A stretch of 64,000 nt of DNA, taken from Maritimibacter alkaliphilus HTCC2654. GTDB lineage: Bacteria > Pseudomonadota > Alphaproteobacteria > Rhodobacterales > Rhodobacteraceae. The translations under genes and the position numbers were made by a program. Location: contig NZ_CH902578.1 in assembly GCF_000152805.1 (NCBI RefSeq), positions 597,787 to 661,786 of the forward strand, given 5' to 3'. Positions 37,842 through 47,867 of this stretch are shown here, one piece after another (position 1 is the stretch's first letter; each line of letters begins with the position of its first letter). Under the pieces are notes generated by a model. The model had not been told where the DNA came from. It made no database searches and saw only the letters and a program-made list of their open reading frames with translations.

Positions 37842-38525
37842 ATGCTGAAGTTCACGCCCATCCTGATCGCGCTGCTTTACGGGTTCGTCCTGTGGTGGTT
37901 CTCGGCATGGCGTCTGCGGCATGAACTGGACGCGAAATCGACCGAGCTCGCCGATCCCAAGCTGCGCGCGCTGACCGAGCGGATGGCACAGGCGCTCGAC
38001 CTGCCGCGCATCCGCGTGAACATCTACGAGATCGAGCCGGTCAACGGCCTCGCCTCGCCCGATGGACGCATCTTCATCACGCGCGGGTTTTATGACCAGT
38101 ATCGGCAAGGCAAGGTTTCCGCCGAAGAACTGGCGAGCGTCATCGCGCATGAACTGGGCCATGTGGCGCTGGGTCACGCGCGACGGCGGATGATCGACTT
38201 TTCCGGGCAGAACGCGCTGCGCACGGCGCTTATCATGCTGCTGGGACGGTTCATTCCCGGTCTGGGGCCGATGATCGCGGGCGCGCTGTCGTCGATGGTC
38301 ATGGCGCGCCTGTCGCGCGGCGACGAATACGAGGCCGACGCTTATGCCACCGCCCTGCTCATGAAATCCGGGATCGGCACCGCCGCGCAGAAGTCGCTTT
38401 TCGAGAAACTCGAAGACCTCACCAAGAGCCGGGGCAACGGTCAACCCGCGTGGCTTCTGAGCCACCCGAAAACGCACCAGCGCATTGCCGCCATCGAAGC
38501 GAACGAGGCCAAATGGGCGCGGTGA
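37842..38525 (+). CDS. M48-family membrane zinc metalloprotease
   Basis: A 227-residue peptidase related to HtpX. One N-terminal membrane helix (FTPILIALLYGFVLWWF), then the zinc motif VIAHELGHVALGH, further hydrophobic stretch GRFIPGLGPMIAGALSSMVMA, and DEYEADAYAT carrying the third ligand Glu. SHPKTHQRIAAIE near the end is typical of M48. Probably degrades or processes membrane proteins. Monocistronic, converging on sufS with a 6-nt gap. Confidence 0.92.
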   Translation: MLKFTPILIALLYGFVLWWFSAWRLRHELDAKSTELADPKLRALTERMAQALDLPRIRVNIYEIEPVNGLASPDGRIFITRGFYDQYRQGKVSAEELASVIAHELGHVALGHARRRMIDFSGQNALRTALIMLLGRFIPGLGPMIAGALSSMVMARLSRGDEYEADAYATALLMKSGIGTAAQKSLFEKLEDLTKSRGNGQPAWLLSHPKTHQRIAAIEANEAKWAR

Positions 38526-38531
38526 CGCGCC

Positions 38532-39738
<1,207 letters not shown>

Positions 39739-39752
<14 letters not shown>

Positions 39753-40347
39753 GCTCTCCCGAGGTCATGGCCCCGCCGACCCCGAGGATCGCAAGGATGA
39801 TCGACAGGATCGCGACGGCGATGAAACTGGTCAGAAGGATCGTCAGGAATACGCGCAGGGCCGAGGCGAAACCGTGCAGTTCCGCGATGAAATGGCTCAG
39901 AATCCAGAACCCGGTGAAGCCACCGAAGAGCCACAGCAGCGCGGCGAGAGACGGGGCGAAAAGGCTTAGGACCAGAACGACGGTCTGCACGATCAGAAGC
40001 ACGAAGTTCAGCCAGGCGACCGTGACGATCCCGTCCTCGAACCGGCCCGTTCCGCCCGCCGACCGGCCCAGCCAGTAGATCAGAAAAACCGTGATGACGG
40101 CGATCGACGCCTCGGCCATCGCGACGATCAGCGGCATCGCGAAAATCGTGCCTTCGAGTTCCGGCGCGGGCGGGAACAGGACCGACGACCCGACACCCAG
40201 AATGGCGCCGATCACCATGAGAAGGATCAGGATCTGCCAAAGCGTCGCCCGGTCGAGGTTCAGCGCGAACAGCTCCCGCGCGATCTTGCGCGGCTCCGGG
40301 ATGGACTGCATCGCCATTCCGAGAAGGTATCCCGGCTCGAACCTCAC
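39739..40347 (-). CDS. YIP1-family membrane protein (second of two)
   Basis: A 202-residue protein with about five membrane helices after a soluble N-terminus (YLLGMAMQSIPEPRKIARELFAL). Segments such as WQILILLMVIGAILGVGSSV and GGFTGFWILSHFIAELHGF fit the Yip1 domain. The GTG start at 40347 overlaps the stop of the first YIP1 gene (GTGA). It sits inside the suf operon, between the first YIP1 gene and sufS, and overlaps sufS by 14 nt. The role in Fe-S assembly is unknown. Confidence 0.87.
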
Positions 40348-40838
40348 GCAACCGCTCCCACACCCGCCTCGGCGCTGACGAGGTTGACGATCCAGTGGAT
40401 CAGGAAGGCCGCAAGCGCGATGGCACCCACGATGCTTTCTTCGACGCCCGGTCCGATGAACCCGGTGACGAGGCCCCAGAGAAGCCACAGGGGGCTGGCG
40501 ACGAGAAGCGCCCAGAACAGTGCGAAGCGGGCTGCGAACCACGTGCCCTGCCCGCCCACGACCTTCGCGATCAGGTGGCTGATCGCAGCGATGCCATAGG
40601 CGGCGAGCGGCATGATGAAGAGCCAGGCGAACATCGCGCCGCCCAGAAGCGGGTTCAGTTCCTGCCCGGTTTCGATCGAGATACGTTGCAGGCGCGGGGC
40701 TTGGGCCACGAAAACCAGCATGCAGGCGACCATCAGCACGGCCAGTGCACGATCTTCGCGCACCGTATCGCCGAGGCGGCGCAGAAACACCGCGCGCGGC
40801 GCACGATAGGCGCGGATCACGTCACGCACGACCGACAT
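40344..40838 (-). CDS. YIP1-family membrane protein (first of two)
   Basis: A 164-residue protein with four or five membrane helices, starting MSVVRDVIRAYRAPRAVFLRRL. FAWLFIMPLAAYGIAAISHLIAKVVGG resembles the Yip1 core. It starts 2 nt after the sufD stop and its end overlaps the next YIP1 gene by 4 nt, so it is firmly embedded in the suf operon. The function is unknown; a link to the membrane or to a metal transport step is speculation. Confidence 0.85.
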   Translation of the reverse strand: MSVVRDVIRAYRAPRAVFLRRLGDTVREDRALAVLMVACMLVFVAQAPRLQRISIETGQELNPLLGGAMFAWLFIMPLAAYGIAAISHLIAKVVGGQGTWFAARFALFWALLVASPLWLLWGLVTGFIGPGVEESIVGAIALAAFLIHWIVNLVSAEAGVGAVA

Positions 40839-40840
40839 GC

Positions 40841-42145
40841 TTATCCCCGCCTGCGCAGCAGCCAGCTTTCCAGCCGCTCGGTGATTTCCTCGCGGAAGCT
40901 CTCGTCCTCGATCTCTTCGATGGCTTCGGCCACGAAAGCGATGACGAGCAGGTCCATCGCGGTGCCTTTGTCGACGCCGCGCGCGCGCAGGTAGAACAGC
41001 ATGTCCTCGTCGATGGCACCGGAAGTCGAGCCGTGTGAACAGGCCACATCGTCGGCATAAATCTCAAGCTCGGGTTTGGCGAGGAACTGCGCTTCGTCAT
41101 CCAGAAGCAGCGACTGCGACTTCTGGTATCCATCGGTCTTCTGCGCCCCGCGCTTGACGAGGATCTTGCCCTGAAACGCGCCCACGGCGCCCTTCTGGAG
41201 CACCTTCTTGAACACCTGACGGCTTTCGCAGTTTTCCGCATCATGCGTGATGAAAACCGTGTCGTCGTGGTGGAAGTCACCGTGACCGAGCGCCGCACCG
41301 GCGATGTGGGCCGAAGCATTGGCGCCCTTCATCTCGATGAAGCTTTCGTTGCGCGTGAGGCGACCGTTGGCCGTCAGCGTGAAGCTCTTGAACAGGCTCT
41401 CGGCTCCCTGACGCACGAACATACCGGTCACGGCCTGACGTTCATGGTCACGCCCCTGCGCCCGGATATGGTGGAACCGCGCACCGTCCGCGATGTCCAC
41501 CTCAAGGCACTTGTTGAACCGCGCCGCAGCCGGGCCGTTTTCAAGCAGGGTAAGCTCCGCGCCGGGCTCCAGCTTGACCACGTTGTGCAGGATCGCGTCG
41601 GAACAGTCGTCTTCGTGCTTGTAGATGAGCGAGATGGGCTTTGCGGCCTTCCCGGTCACGCGGATCAGCACGCCGTCGGTCGCGAAGGCGGTGTTGAGCG
41701 CGGCGAGCGGGCGTTCCACCGGGGTCTGGCTCGCCAGTTCGACTGTGCCGAAAACGCCCTTCGCCCAGTGGATGTCGGCTTTCGCGGCCTCGGCCAGCCT
41801 GTCGATCTCGACCCCGGCGAGGGTCAGGTCATCGGATTGCGCGGCGTCGAACACGCCATCCACGAAGACGATCTTGATCCGGTCGACCTCACCGAAAACC
41901 GGCATCTCGTCGCCGTGGTCAAACACGGCGGCGGGGGCGGGCTTGGGTGCGTTGAGAAGATCGGGCTTGGTGAAGCGCCAGTATTCATCGCGCGGCGCGG
42001 GCAGGCCCATCGCCTCCAACCGGCCAAGGGCCGATTTGCGCGCCTCGGTGATCCACGCGCCGCCTTCGGGCAGCGTCAGCGCGCCCAGCCGTTCGGCCAG
42101 CGCGTCGCGCTTGCGCGCGAGCAGTTTTTCCTTCGCGACCGCCAT
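40841..42145 (-). CDS. sufD: Fe-S cluster assembly protein SufD
   Basis: A 434-residue SufD, part of the SufBC2D scaffold. The beta-helix core shows typical SufB/SufD repeats (GDFHHDDTVFITHDAENCESRQVFKKVL and LVKRGAQKTDGYQKSQSLLLDDEA, cited in part), then KPELEIYADDVACSHGSTSG with the essential SufD histidine, and the YLRARGVDKGTA tail. The start ATG 42145 overlaps the sufC stop by 1 nt (TAATG). Confidence 0.96.
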   Translation of the reverse strand: MAVAKEKLLARKRDALAERLGALTLPEGGAWITEARKSALGRLEAMGLPAPRDEYWRFTKPDLLNAPKPAPAAVFDHGDEMPVFGEVDRIKIVFVDGVFDAAQSDDLTLAGVEIDRLAEAAKADIHWAKGVFGTVELASQTPVERPLAALNTAFATDGVLIRVTGKAAKPISLIYKHEDDCSDAILHNVVKLEPGAELTLLENGPAAARFNKCLEVDIADGARFHHIRAQGRDHERQAVTGMFVRQGAESLFKSFTLTANGRLTRNESFIEMKGANASAHIAGAALGHGDFHHDDTVFITHDAENCESRQVFKKVLQKGAVGAFQGKILVKRGAQKTDGYQKSQSLLLDDEAQFLAKPELEIYADDVACSHGSTSGAIDEDMLFYLRARGVDKGTAMDLLVIAFVAEAIEEIEDESFREEITERLESWLLRRRG

Positions 42146-42897
42146 TACGCGGACTCCATCAGATCGGCATAACCGTTCTTCTCGACCTCGAGCGCCAGTT
42201 CCGGGCCGCCCGACTTCACGATCTTGCCGCCCGCCATGATGTGCACGACATCCGGCACGATGTGGTCGAGCAGGCGCTGATAGTGCGTGATGACGAGGAA
42301 GGCGCGGTTCGGGTCGCGCAGGGCGTTCACCCCGTCCGACACCAGTTTCATGGCGTCGACGTCCAGCCCGGAGTCGGTTTCGTCCAGAATGCACATCTTC
42401 GGCTCCAGCATCGCCATCTGGAGGATCTCGTTGCGCTTCTTCTCACCGCCCGAGAAGCCCACATTGACGGGGCGCTTGAGCATATCGGCGTCGATCTTGA
42501 GGTCTTTGGCCTTGGCCCGGATCACCTTGAGGAATTCGGCCGCCGACATTTCCTCTTCCCCGCGCGCCTTGCGCTGCGCGTTCACGGCGGTGCGCAGGAA
42601 GGTCATGTTGCCGACGCCGGGGATTTCCACCGGATATTGGAAAGCAAGGAACAGGCCAGCGGCGGCGCGTTCTTCCGCTTCGAGGTCGAGCAGGTCGTTG
42701 CCTTCGAGCGTGGCGGTGCCATCCGTCACCTCATACCCATCCTTACCGGACAGCACGTAGGACAGCGTGGATTTGCCCGAGCCGTTCGGCCCCATGATCG
42801 CGTGGACTTCGCCAGCGGGCACTTCGAGGGACAGCCCCTTGAGGATCTGCTTGTCCTCTTCTTCCAGTTTGACGTGCAGGTTTTCGATCTTCAGCAT
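42145..42897 (-). CDS. sufC: Fe-S cluster assembly ATPase SufC
   Basis: A 250-residue ABC-type ATPase that powers the SufBCD scaffold. Walker A MGPNGSGKST, Q-loop FQYPVEIPGV, ABC signature SGGEKKRNEILQM, Walker B CILDETDSGLDVDAMK and His-switch VITHYQRLL are all visible. No membrane segment. It lies between sufB and sufD in the operon. Confidence 0.98.
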   Translation of the reverse strand: MLKIENLHVKLEEEDKQILKGLSLEVPAGEVHAIMGPNGSGKSTLSYVLSGKDGYEVTDGTATLEGNDLLDLEAEERAAAGLFLAFQYPVEIPGVGNMTFLRTAVNAQRKARGEEEMSAAEFLKVIRAKAKDLKIDADMLKRPVNVGFSGGEKKRNEILQMAMLEPKMCILDETDSGLDVDAMKLVSDGVNALRDPNRAFLVITHYQRLLDHIVPDVVHIMAGGKIVKSGGPELALEVEKNGYADLMESA

Positions 42898-42928
42898 TTT
42901 CGTAATCCTTGTCTGGGCGCGTCCGGGC

Positions 42929-44461
42929 TTAGCCGACGCTGCCTTCCAGCGAGATGGCGACCAGTTGCTGGGCTTCCATCGCGAATTCCATCGGCAGGGC
43001 TTGCAGCACTTCCTTGGCGAACCCGTTGACGATCAGGGCGACCGCCTCTTCCTCGTCCATGCCGCGCTGGCGGCAGTAGAACATCTGGTCGTCGTCCACC
43101 TTGGATGTCGTCGCCTCGTGCTCGACGCGCGAGGACGGGTTCTTGACCTCGATGTAAGGCACCGTGTGCGCACCGCACTGGTCGCCGATCAGAAGGCTGT
43201 CGCACTGCGTGTAGTTGCGGCTGTTCGTGGCCTTGGGGTGCATCGAGACGAGCCCGCGATAGGTGTTGTTCGACTTGCCCGCCGAAATACCCTTGGACAC
43301 GATGCGCGAGCGCGTGTTCTTGCCCAGATGGGTCATCTTGGTGCCGGTGTCGGCCTGCTGCATGTTGTTGGTGATGGCGATCGAGTAGAATTCACCCTGG
43401 CTTTCGTCGCCACGTAGCACGCAGGACGGGTATTTCCACGTCACCGCCGAGCCGGTTTCGACCTGCGTCCACATCACCTTGGACCGATCACCCCGGCAAT
43501 CGGCGCGTTTGGTCACGAAGTTGAAGATGCCGCCCTTGCCCTCTTCGTCGCCGGGGAACCAGTTCTGAACGGTCGAGTATTTCACTTCGGCATCGTCGAG
43601 GATGACGATCTCGACCACGGCGGCGTGAAGCTGCGCGGTGTCGCGCTGGGGTGCGGTGCAGCCTTCGAGGTAAGAGACGTAAGCCTCTTTGTCCGCGATG
43701 ATGAGCGTGCGCTCGAACTGGCCGGTGTTTTCCGCGTTGATGCGGAAGTAGGTGGACAGCTCCATCGGGCAGCGCACCCCCGGCGGGATGTAGACGAAGG
43801 AACCGTCCGAAAAGACCGCGCTGTTCAGCGTCGCATAGAAGTTGTCGGTCGGCGGAACCACCGACCCCAGATACTTTTTAACAAGCTCAGGATGCTCGCG
43901 GATCGCTTCCGAGATCGAGCAGAAGATGACGCCCGCCTGCTCAAGCTCCTTCTTGAACGTCGTGCCGACCGAGACGGAGTCGAACACGGCATCCACAGCG
44001 ACCTTCCGCTCAGAATTGTCGCCGTCCGCCGGAACCTCACCCGCGCCTTCGACGCCCGCGAGGATCATCTGTTCCTTCAGCGGAATGCCCAGTTTTTCAT
44101 AGGTGGCGAGCAGCTTGGGATCGACCTCGTCCAGCGATTTGGGCTTGGTCTCCATGCTTTTCGGGCGGGCGTAGTAATACTGATCCTGAAAGTTGATCTC
44201 GGGATACTCGACCATCGCCCAGTCGGGCTCTTCCATCTGAAGCCAGCGGCGATAGGCCGACAGGCGCCATTCGGTCATCCACTCCGGCTCGTCGTTCTTC
44301 TGGCTGATGAGCCGAACGATATCCTCGGTCAGCCCCTTGGGGGCGTATTCCATCTCGATATCGGTTTCCCAGCCGTATTTGTACTTGTCGCCAAGCGATT
44401 TGACGGCATCGACCGTTTCCTGTTCGACGCCTTCCTTGGCGACCATCGTGTCGTCGGCCAT
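42929..44461 (-). CDS. sufB: Fe-S cluster assembly protein SufB
   Basis: A 510-residue SufB, the main scaffold subunit. Signature stretches include [58 protein letters not shown] (conserved Cys) and [20 protein letters not shown]. It follows the desulfurase gene by 9 nt and precedes sufC by 31 nt. Confidence 0.97.
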   Translation of the reverse strand: MADDTMVAKEGVEQETVDAVKSLGDKYKYGWETDIEMEYAPKGLTEDIVRLISQKNDEPEWMTEWRLSAYRRWLQMEEPDWAMVEYPEINFQDQYYYARPKSMETKPKSLDEVDPKLLATYEKLGIPLKEQMILAGVEGAGEVPADGDNSERKVAVDAVFDSVSVGTTFKKELEQAGVIFCSISEAIREHPELVKKYLGSVVPPTDNFYATLNSAVFSDGSFVYIPPGVRCPMELSTYFRINAENTGQFERTLIIADKEAYVSYLEGCTAPQRDTAQLHAAVVEIVILDDAEVKYSTVQNWFPGDEEGKGGIFNFVTKRADCRGDRSKVMWTQVETGSAVTWKYPSCVLRGDESQGEFYSIAITNNMQQADTGTKMTHLGKNTRSRIVSKGISAGKSNNTYRGLVSMHPKATNSRNYTQCDSLLIGDQCGAHTVPYIEVKNPSSRVEHEATTSKVDDDQMFYCRQRGMDEEEAVALIVNGFAKEVLQALPMEFAMEAQQLVAISLEGSVG

Positions 44462-44470
44462 CTTCGCCTC

Positions 44471-45517
44471 TCAATCCCCGCGCCGGGCGCGGAATTTCTC
44501 GTATTCGCGGAGCCAAGCTTCGGCAAATGCCGAAACGTCCCCCTCTGTCGTTTCCGGACCCAACGAGACGCGAAGGGCGCTTGCCGCCTGCGTGTCGTCG
44601 TATCCCATGGCGCGCAGAACCCGGCTGGCCCGGACCTTGCCCGAGGAGCACGCCGAGCCCGCAGAAACTGCGAAACCAGCGAGGTCCATCACCATCACCT
44701 GTGTCTCCCCTTTCCAGCCCGGCGTGATGAAACAGGACGTGTTGGGGAGCCTGTTCGCGTCTTTCCCGACAAAAATAGTCTCTCTCGCGGATTCTGAAAG
44801 TCTTTTTTCTAGAATATTTCTAAGTTCAGCGACTTTCGTCCACACGCCGGCATCCAGATCGCGGGCGGCGGCCTCGGCAGCGGCCCCGAATCCGGCAATG
44901 CCGATGACGTTTTCGGTCCCGGAGCGCCGCCCCATTTCCTGACCACCCCCCTTGATCCGCGCGTCCACGTCCAATCCCCGTTTCATAATCAGCGCCCCGA
45001 TCCCCTTGGGACCGCCGATCTTGTGGGCTGATACGATGGCCATGTCCGCTCCGGACCAATTGAAGGCGAAGGGCAACTTGCCGAACGCCTGCGTCGCGTC
45101 GCTCATCGCAAGGCCCGCGGGCCAGGTCTGGACGATGCCGGTCTCGGAATTGGCGATCTGAAGGCTAGAATGCGCGGGGTCGGTGACCGTGACACCGCCG
45201 TCGGCCGCCACGGCGAGGCGTGGATCGCACCAGGCCGAAACCGCCTCATGCTCGATCTCGGCGCAGGCGATCCCCCGGTCGGCCAACGCGAGCGCGGCGG
45301 CCTCGGTCGCCGAGGACACGAACACGACATCCGCGCCGTCCGCACCAAGCGCGGTCGCGACCTGACGCCGCGCTTTTTCGATCAGGCCCTTCGCCGCGCG
45401 TCCCTCGGTGTGGACCGACGACGGGTTTCCGGCCACGTCCATCGCGGCGACCATCGCCGCGCGCGCCTCGGCCCTCAAGGGCGTGGTCGCATTGTAATCG
45501 AGATAGACCCGTGCCAC
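44471..45517 (-). CDS. Cysteine desulfurase, IscS/NifS type (group I)
   Basis: A 348-residue PLP enzyme starting VYLDYNATTPLRAEAR. SAHKIGGPKGIGALI carries the PLP lysine, and AVSAGSACSSGK the active-site cysteine with the group I motif. It is shorter than classic IscS (about 400). It is the second desulfurase of the operon, between iscR and sufB. Division of labour with SufS is unclear. Its codon composition is like the neighbours. Confidence 0.93.
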   Translation of the reverse strand: MARVYLDYNATTPLRAEARAAMVAAMDVAGNPSSVHTEGRAAKGLIEKARRQVATALGADGADVVFVSSATEAAALALADRGIACAEIEHEAVSAWCDPRLAVAADGGVTVTDPAHSSLQIANSETGIVQTWPAGLAMSDATQAFGKLPFAFNWSGADMAIVSAHKIGGPKGIGALIMKRGLDVDARIKGGGQEMGRRSGTENVIGIAGFGAAAEAAARDLDAGVWTKVAELRNILEKRLSESARETIFVGKDANRLPNTSCFITPGWKGETQVMVMDLAGFAVSAGSACSSGKVRASRVLRAMGYDDTQAASALRVSLGPETTEGDVSAFAEAWLREYEKFRARRGD

Positions 45518-45561
45518 CGGCGCCCCCTTCGCATCGTTGCAGGCGGGATGTAAGGCGGTCG

Positions 45562-46023
45562 CTAGTCCTCGTCCACCACTTCGAACAGGCTGGGCACCGC
45601 CGGACAGGGGGCAAGTTCGTTATGCACCACGTCCGACAGGCGCGTCTGGTGCAAAAAGACATAGACATGGGCCGACAGCCCTTCCCACAGCCGATTGGTC
45701 ATCGACTGGGCGCGCGTGCCCGATTTGCCGCCCGACGCCCCGGCGCCCGTGTGCATCGCGCTGACCGTTTCGTCCACTGCGGCAAGGATTTCGGCCACAC
45801 GGATCTCCGACGACGGCCGCGCCAGCATATAGCCGCCACCGGGGCCGCGCACGCTTTCGACCAGTTCGGCCCGGCGCAGCTTGACGAACAACTGTTCGAG
45901 GTAGGGAAGCGAGATTTTCTGCCGTTCGCTCAGATCGGTCAAGGACATGCGCGTGCCTTCGGGCTGTAGCGCCAGCTCGGCGAGCGCGACCATGGCGTAA
46001 CGTCCCTTTGTGGAAAGCTTCAT
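45562..46023 (-). CDS. iscR: Rrf2-family Fe-S regulator, IscR-type with one cysteine
   Basis: A 153-residue winged-helix regulator: MKLSTKGRYAMVALAELAL, ISLPYLEQLFVKLRRAELVESVRGPGGGYMLAR (in part) are the Rrf2/IscR signature. The three cluster cysteines of E. coli IscR (92, 98, 104) are missing; the matching loop is MHTGAGASGGKSGTRA. The only Cys is Cys140 in ELAPCPAVPS. A single-Cys IscR with unusual cluster ligation is known from Rhodobacter sphaeroides. First gene of the suf operon, which it probably represses according to Fe-S supply. Confidence 0.92.
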   Translation of the reverse strand: MKLSTKGRYAMVALAELALQPEGTRMSLTDLSERQKISLPYLEQLFVKLRRAELVESVRGPGGGYMLARPSSEIRVAEILAAVDETVSAMHTGAGASGGKSGTRAQSMTNRLWEGLSAHVYVFLHQTRLSDVVHNELAPCPAVPSLFEVVDED

Positions 46024-46169
46024 GTATCCCCCCGAAACATTGACGAAACCGCGCCTGCGCTTTACGTGACTTGAAACCCTGCGCCGCCGTCGCGCCGGAA
46101 ACTCAATGCTTGTAATTTGCCCGGTCTAGCCAGTCAAGAAAACCGGGCACGAGGGAGAGACAGACCCAT

Positions 46170-46823
46170 ATGCCCGAGGTGATTTTTCCCGGCCCCGAAG
46201 GCCGGCTCGAAGGCCGCTACCACCCGCAGAAGGACCGCGACGCGCCGATCGCCATCGTGCTGCACCCGCACCCGCAGTTCGGCGGGACGATGAACAACAA
46301 GGTGGTCTACAACCTCCACTACACGTTCTTCAAAATGGGCTTCACGGTCCTGAGGTTCAATTTCCGCGGCGTGGGCCGTAGCCAGGGCGAATACGATCAG
46401 GGCGTGGGCGAATTGTCCGATGCCGCCTCGGCGCTCGATTACCTTCAGTCGATGAACCAGAACGCCAAGCATTGCTGGGTCGCGGGCTTTTCGTTCGGGG
46501 CGTGGATCGGGATGCAGCTTCTGATGCGCCGGCCCGAGATCACCGGCTTCGTCAGCGTCTCGCCGCCCGCGAATATGTACGACTTCTCGTTCCTCGCGCC
46601 CTGCCCGTCCTCGGGTCTCATCATCAACGGCACCGGCGACCGCGTGGCCCCGCCTGCCGATACGCATTCGCTGGTGGACAAGCTGCATGAGCAAAAGGGC
46701 ATCACCATCACGCATACCGAGGTCGAGGGCGCCGGTCACTTCTACGAAGGCGACCACATGAACACGATGCTGGGCGCGGTCGACGAATACGTCCGCCGCC
46801 GCCTGACCGAGACCACGCGCTGA
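46170..46823 (+). CDS. Alpha/beta hydrolase
   Basis: A 217-residue alpha/beta hydrolase: VLHPHPQFGGTMNN (oxyanion region), RFNFRGVGRSQG, the nucleophile elbow VAGFSFGAWIGM (G-F-S-F-G, serine), the acid in GTGDRVAPP and the histidine in EGAGHFYEG. This layout (HPHP ... FRGVGxSxG) is shared by a widespread bacterial group of unknown substrate. It is divergent from iscR across 146 nt and followed after 9 nt by a 71-residue gene. Confidence 0.9.
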   Translation: MPEVIFPGPEGRLEGRYHPQKDRDAPIAIVLHPHPQFGGTMNNKVVYNLHYTFFKMGFTVLRFNFRGVGRSQGEYDQGVGELSDAASALDYLQSMNQNAKHCWVAGFSFGAWIGMQLLMRRPEITGFVSVSPPANMYDFSFLAPCPSSGLIINGTGDRVAPPADTHSLVDKLHEQKGITITHTEVEGAGHFYEGDHMNTMLGAVDEYVRRRLTETTR

Positions 46824-46832
46824 GGGAACGCC

Positions 46833-47048
46833 ATGCAACTCATCGACGACGTCGCGGACCGGGTGGCCATCGAGGTGCTGAAACTCGTGGATGAAACCGG
46901 AAATCCCGACATCATCGAGGATGTGAAGAAGGTCATCGGCACCTCGTCCCAGACACTGGAAGAGGCGTTCATGACCGCGATCCGCGTGCGCCGGGCCGAG
47001 GCGCGCGCGATGGAACTGCTCGCTTCCCTGCGCACCCAGAACGGTTAG
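46833..47048 (+). CDS. Small conserved-looking soluble protein, 71 aa
   Basis: A 71-residue, mainly helical, acidic protein without signal or membrane segment, for example IDDVADRVAIEVLKLVDETGNPDIIEDVKK (in part), then a C-terminal AIRVRRAEARAMELL. It begins 9 nt after the hydrolase stop and ends 6 nt before the VIT-family gene, so all three are likely co-transcribed. Family not recognised with certainty. Confidence 0.85.
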   Translation: MQLIDDVADRVAIEVLKLVDETGNPDIIEDVKKVIGTSSQTLEEAFMTAIRVRRAEARAMELLASLRTQNG

Positions 47049-47054
47049 GGGCCG

Positions 47055-47750
47055 GTGGCCGCGCCAAACCTGATCCAGACGTTTCTGCGCCAGATCACTT
47101 ATGGCGGCAACGACGGGATCATCACCACCTTCGCCATCGTGGCGGGCTTCGCCGGCGCACAGGCCGAAGGGGTAGCCGAGGTCGGGGCGGTCGCGGTCCT
47201 GATCTTCGGCATGGCCAACCTGATCGCCGATGGGTTTTCGATGGGGCTGGGCGAATTCCTGTCGGACCGCTCGACACGGGCCCTGTGGCGCGGCCGCGCC
47301 GCCCGGATCGACCGCCAGTCGGCACGCGAAACCCAAGCCGATCTCGCCGCCGCCCTCATGACCGAGGGGCTTTCGCCCGATGCGGCCGCCCGCGCGGCCG
47401 AGGCCATCGCGACCTCGCCCGCCCTCGCCCGCGACATGACGTTGCGCTACCGCGACAATGCCGAAACGCCCCATGGCGCGCCGCCCGCCCTGCGCGGCCT
47501 CGTCACCTTCGCGAGTTTTCTCGCCTTCGGCCTGATCCCGATCCTGCCGTTCTTCCTCGCGCCCGACCACCCGTCGACGCCCTGGGTCTCTGCCGCCGCC
47601 ACGCTGCTCGCCCTCGCCCTTCTGGGCCTCCTCAGATGGCGCGCCACCCGTGAAAGCGCCGCGCGCGCGGTCGGCGAAACCCTGATCCTCGGCGCGCTCT
47701 GCGCGGCACTAGCCTTTGGCGCAGGCAACATCGTCGCGGGCCTCGGCTGA
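47055..47750 (+). CDS. VIT1/CCC1-family metal transporter
   Basis: A 231-residue membrane protein with the VIT/CCC1 pattern: [19 protein letters not shown], then [21 protein letters not shown] in TM2, a cytosolic charged loop (residues 75-145) and three C-terminal helices. The family moves Fe2+ or Mn2+ out of the cytoplasm or into stores. The GTG start at 47055 follows the previous stop by 6 nt. It may link this unit to the Fe-S operon on the other strand. Confidence 0.9.
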   Translation: MAAPNLIQTFLRQITYGGNDGIITTFAIVAGFAGAQAEGVAEVGAVAVLIFGMANLIADGFSMGLGEFLSDRSTRALWRGRAARIDRQSARETQADLAAALMTEGLSPDAAARAAEAIATSPALARDMTLRYRDNAETPHGAPPALRGLVTFASFLAFGLIPILPFFLAPDHPSTPWVSAAATLLALALLGLLRWRATRESAARAVGETLILGALCAALAFGAGNIVAGLG

Positions 47751-47758
47751 CGCGCACC

Positions 47759-47811
47759 TCTTCTCTGTTTCAGAAATACTTCGGGAGGTCCGGAGGGCTG
47801 GCCCTCCGGAC
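47759..47811 (+). repeat. Post-gene hairpin repeat, copy 2
   Basis: Nine nt after the VIT-family stop, TCTTCTCTGTTTCAG then AAATACTTCGGG leads into a perfect 11-bp inverted repeat GTCCGGAGGGC / GCCCTCCGGAC. The leader matches copy 1 (11911-11965) at 26 of 27 bases; the hairpins differ. A further hairpin CGCGCC-GCA-GGCGCG follows at 47811-47825. It sits between convergent genes. Confidence 0.75.
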
Positions 47812-47867
47812 GCGCCGCAGGCGCGTAGCCACCGCGACGCGCTTAGGCGCGGCGCAACATCAGGCGC

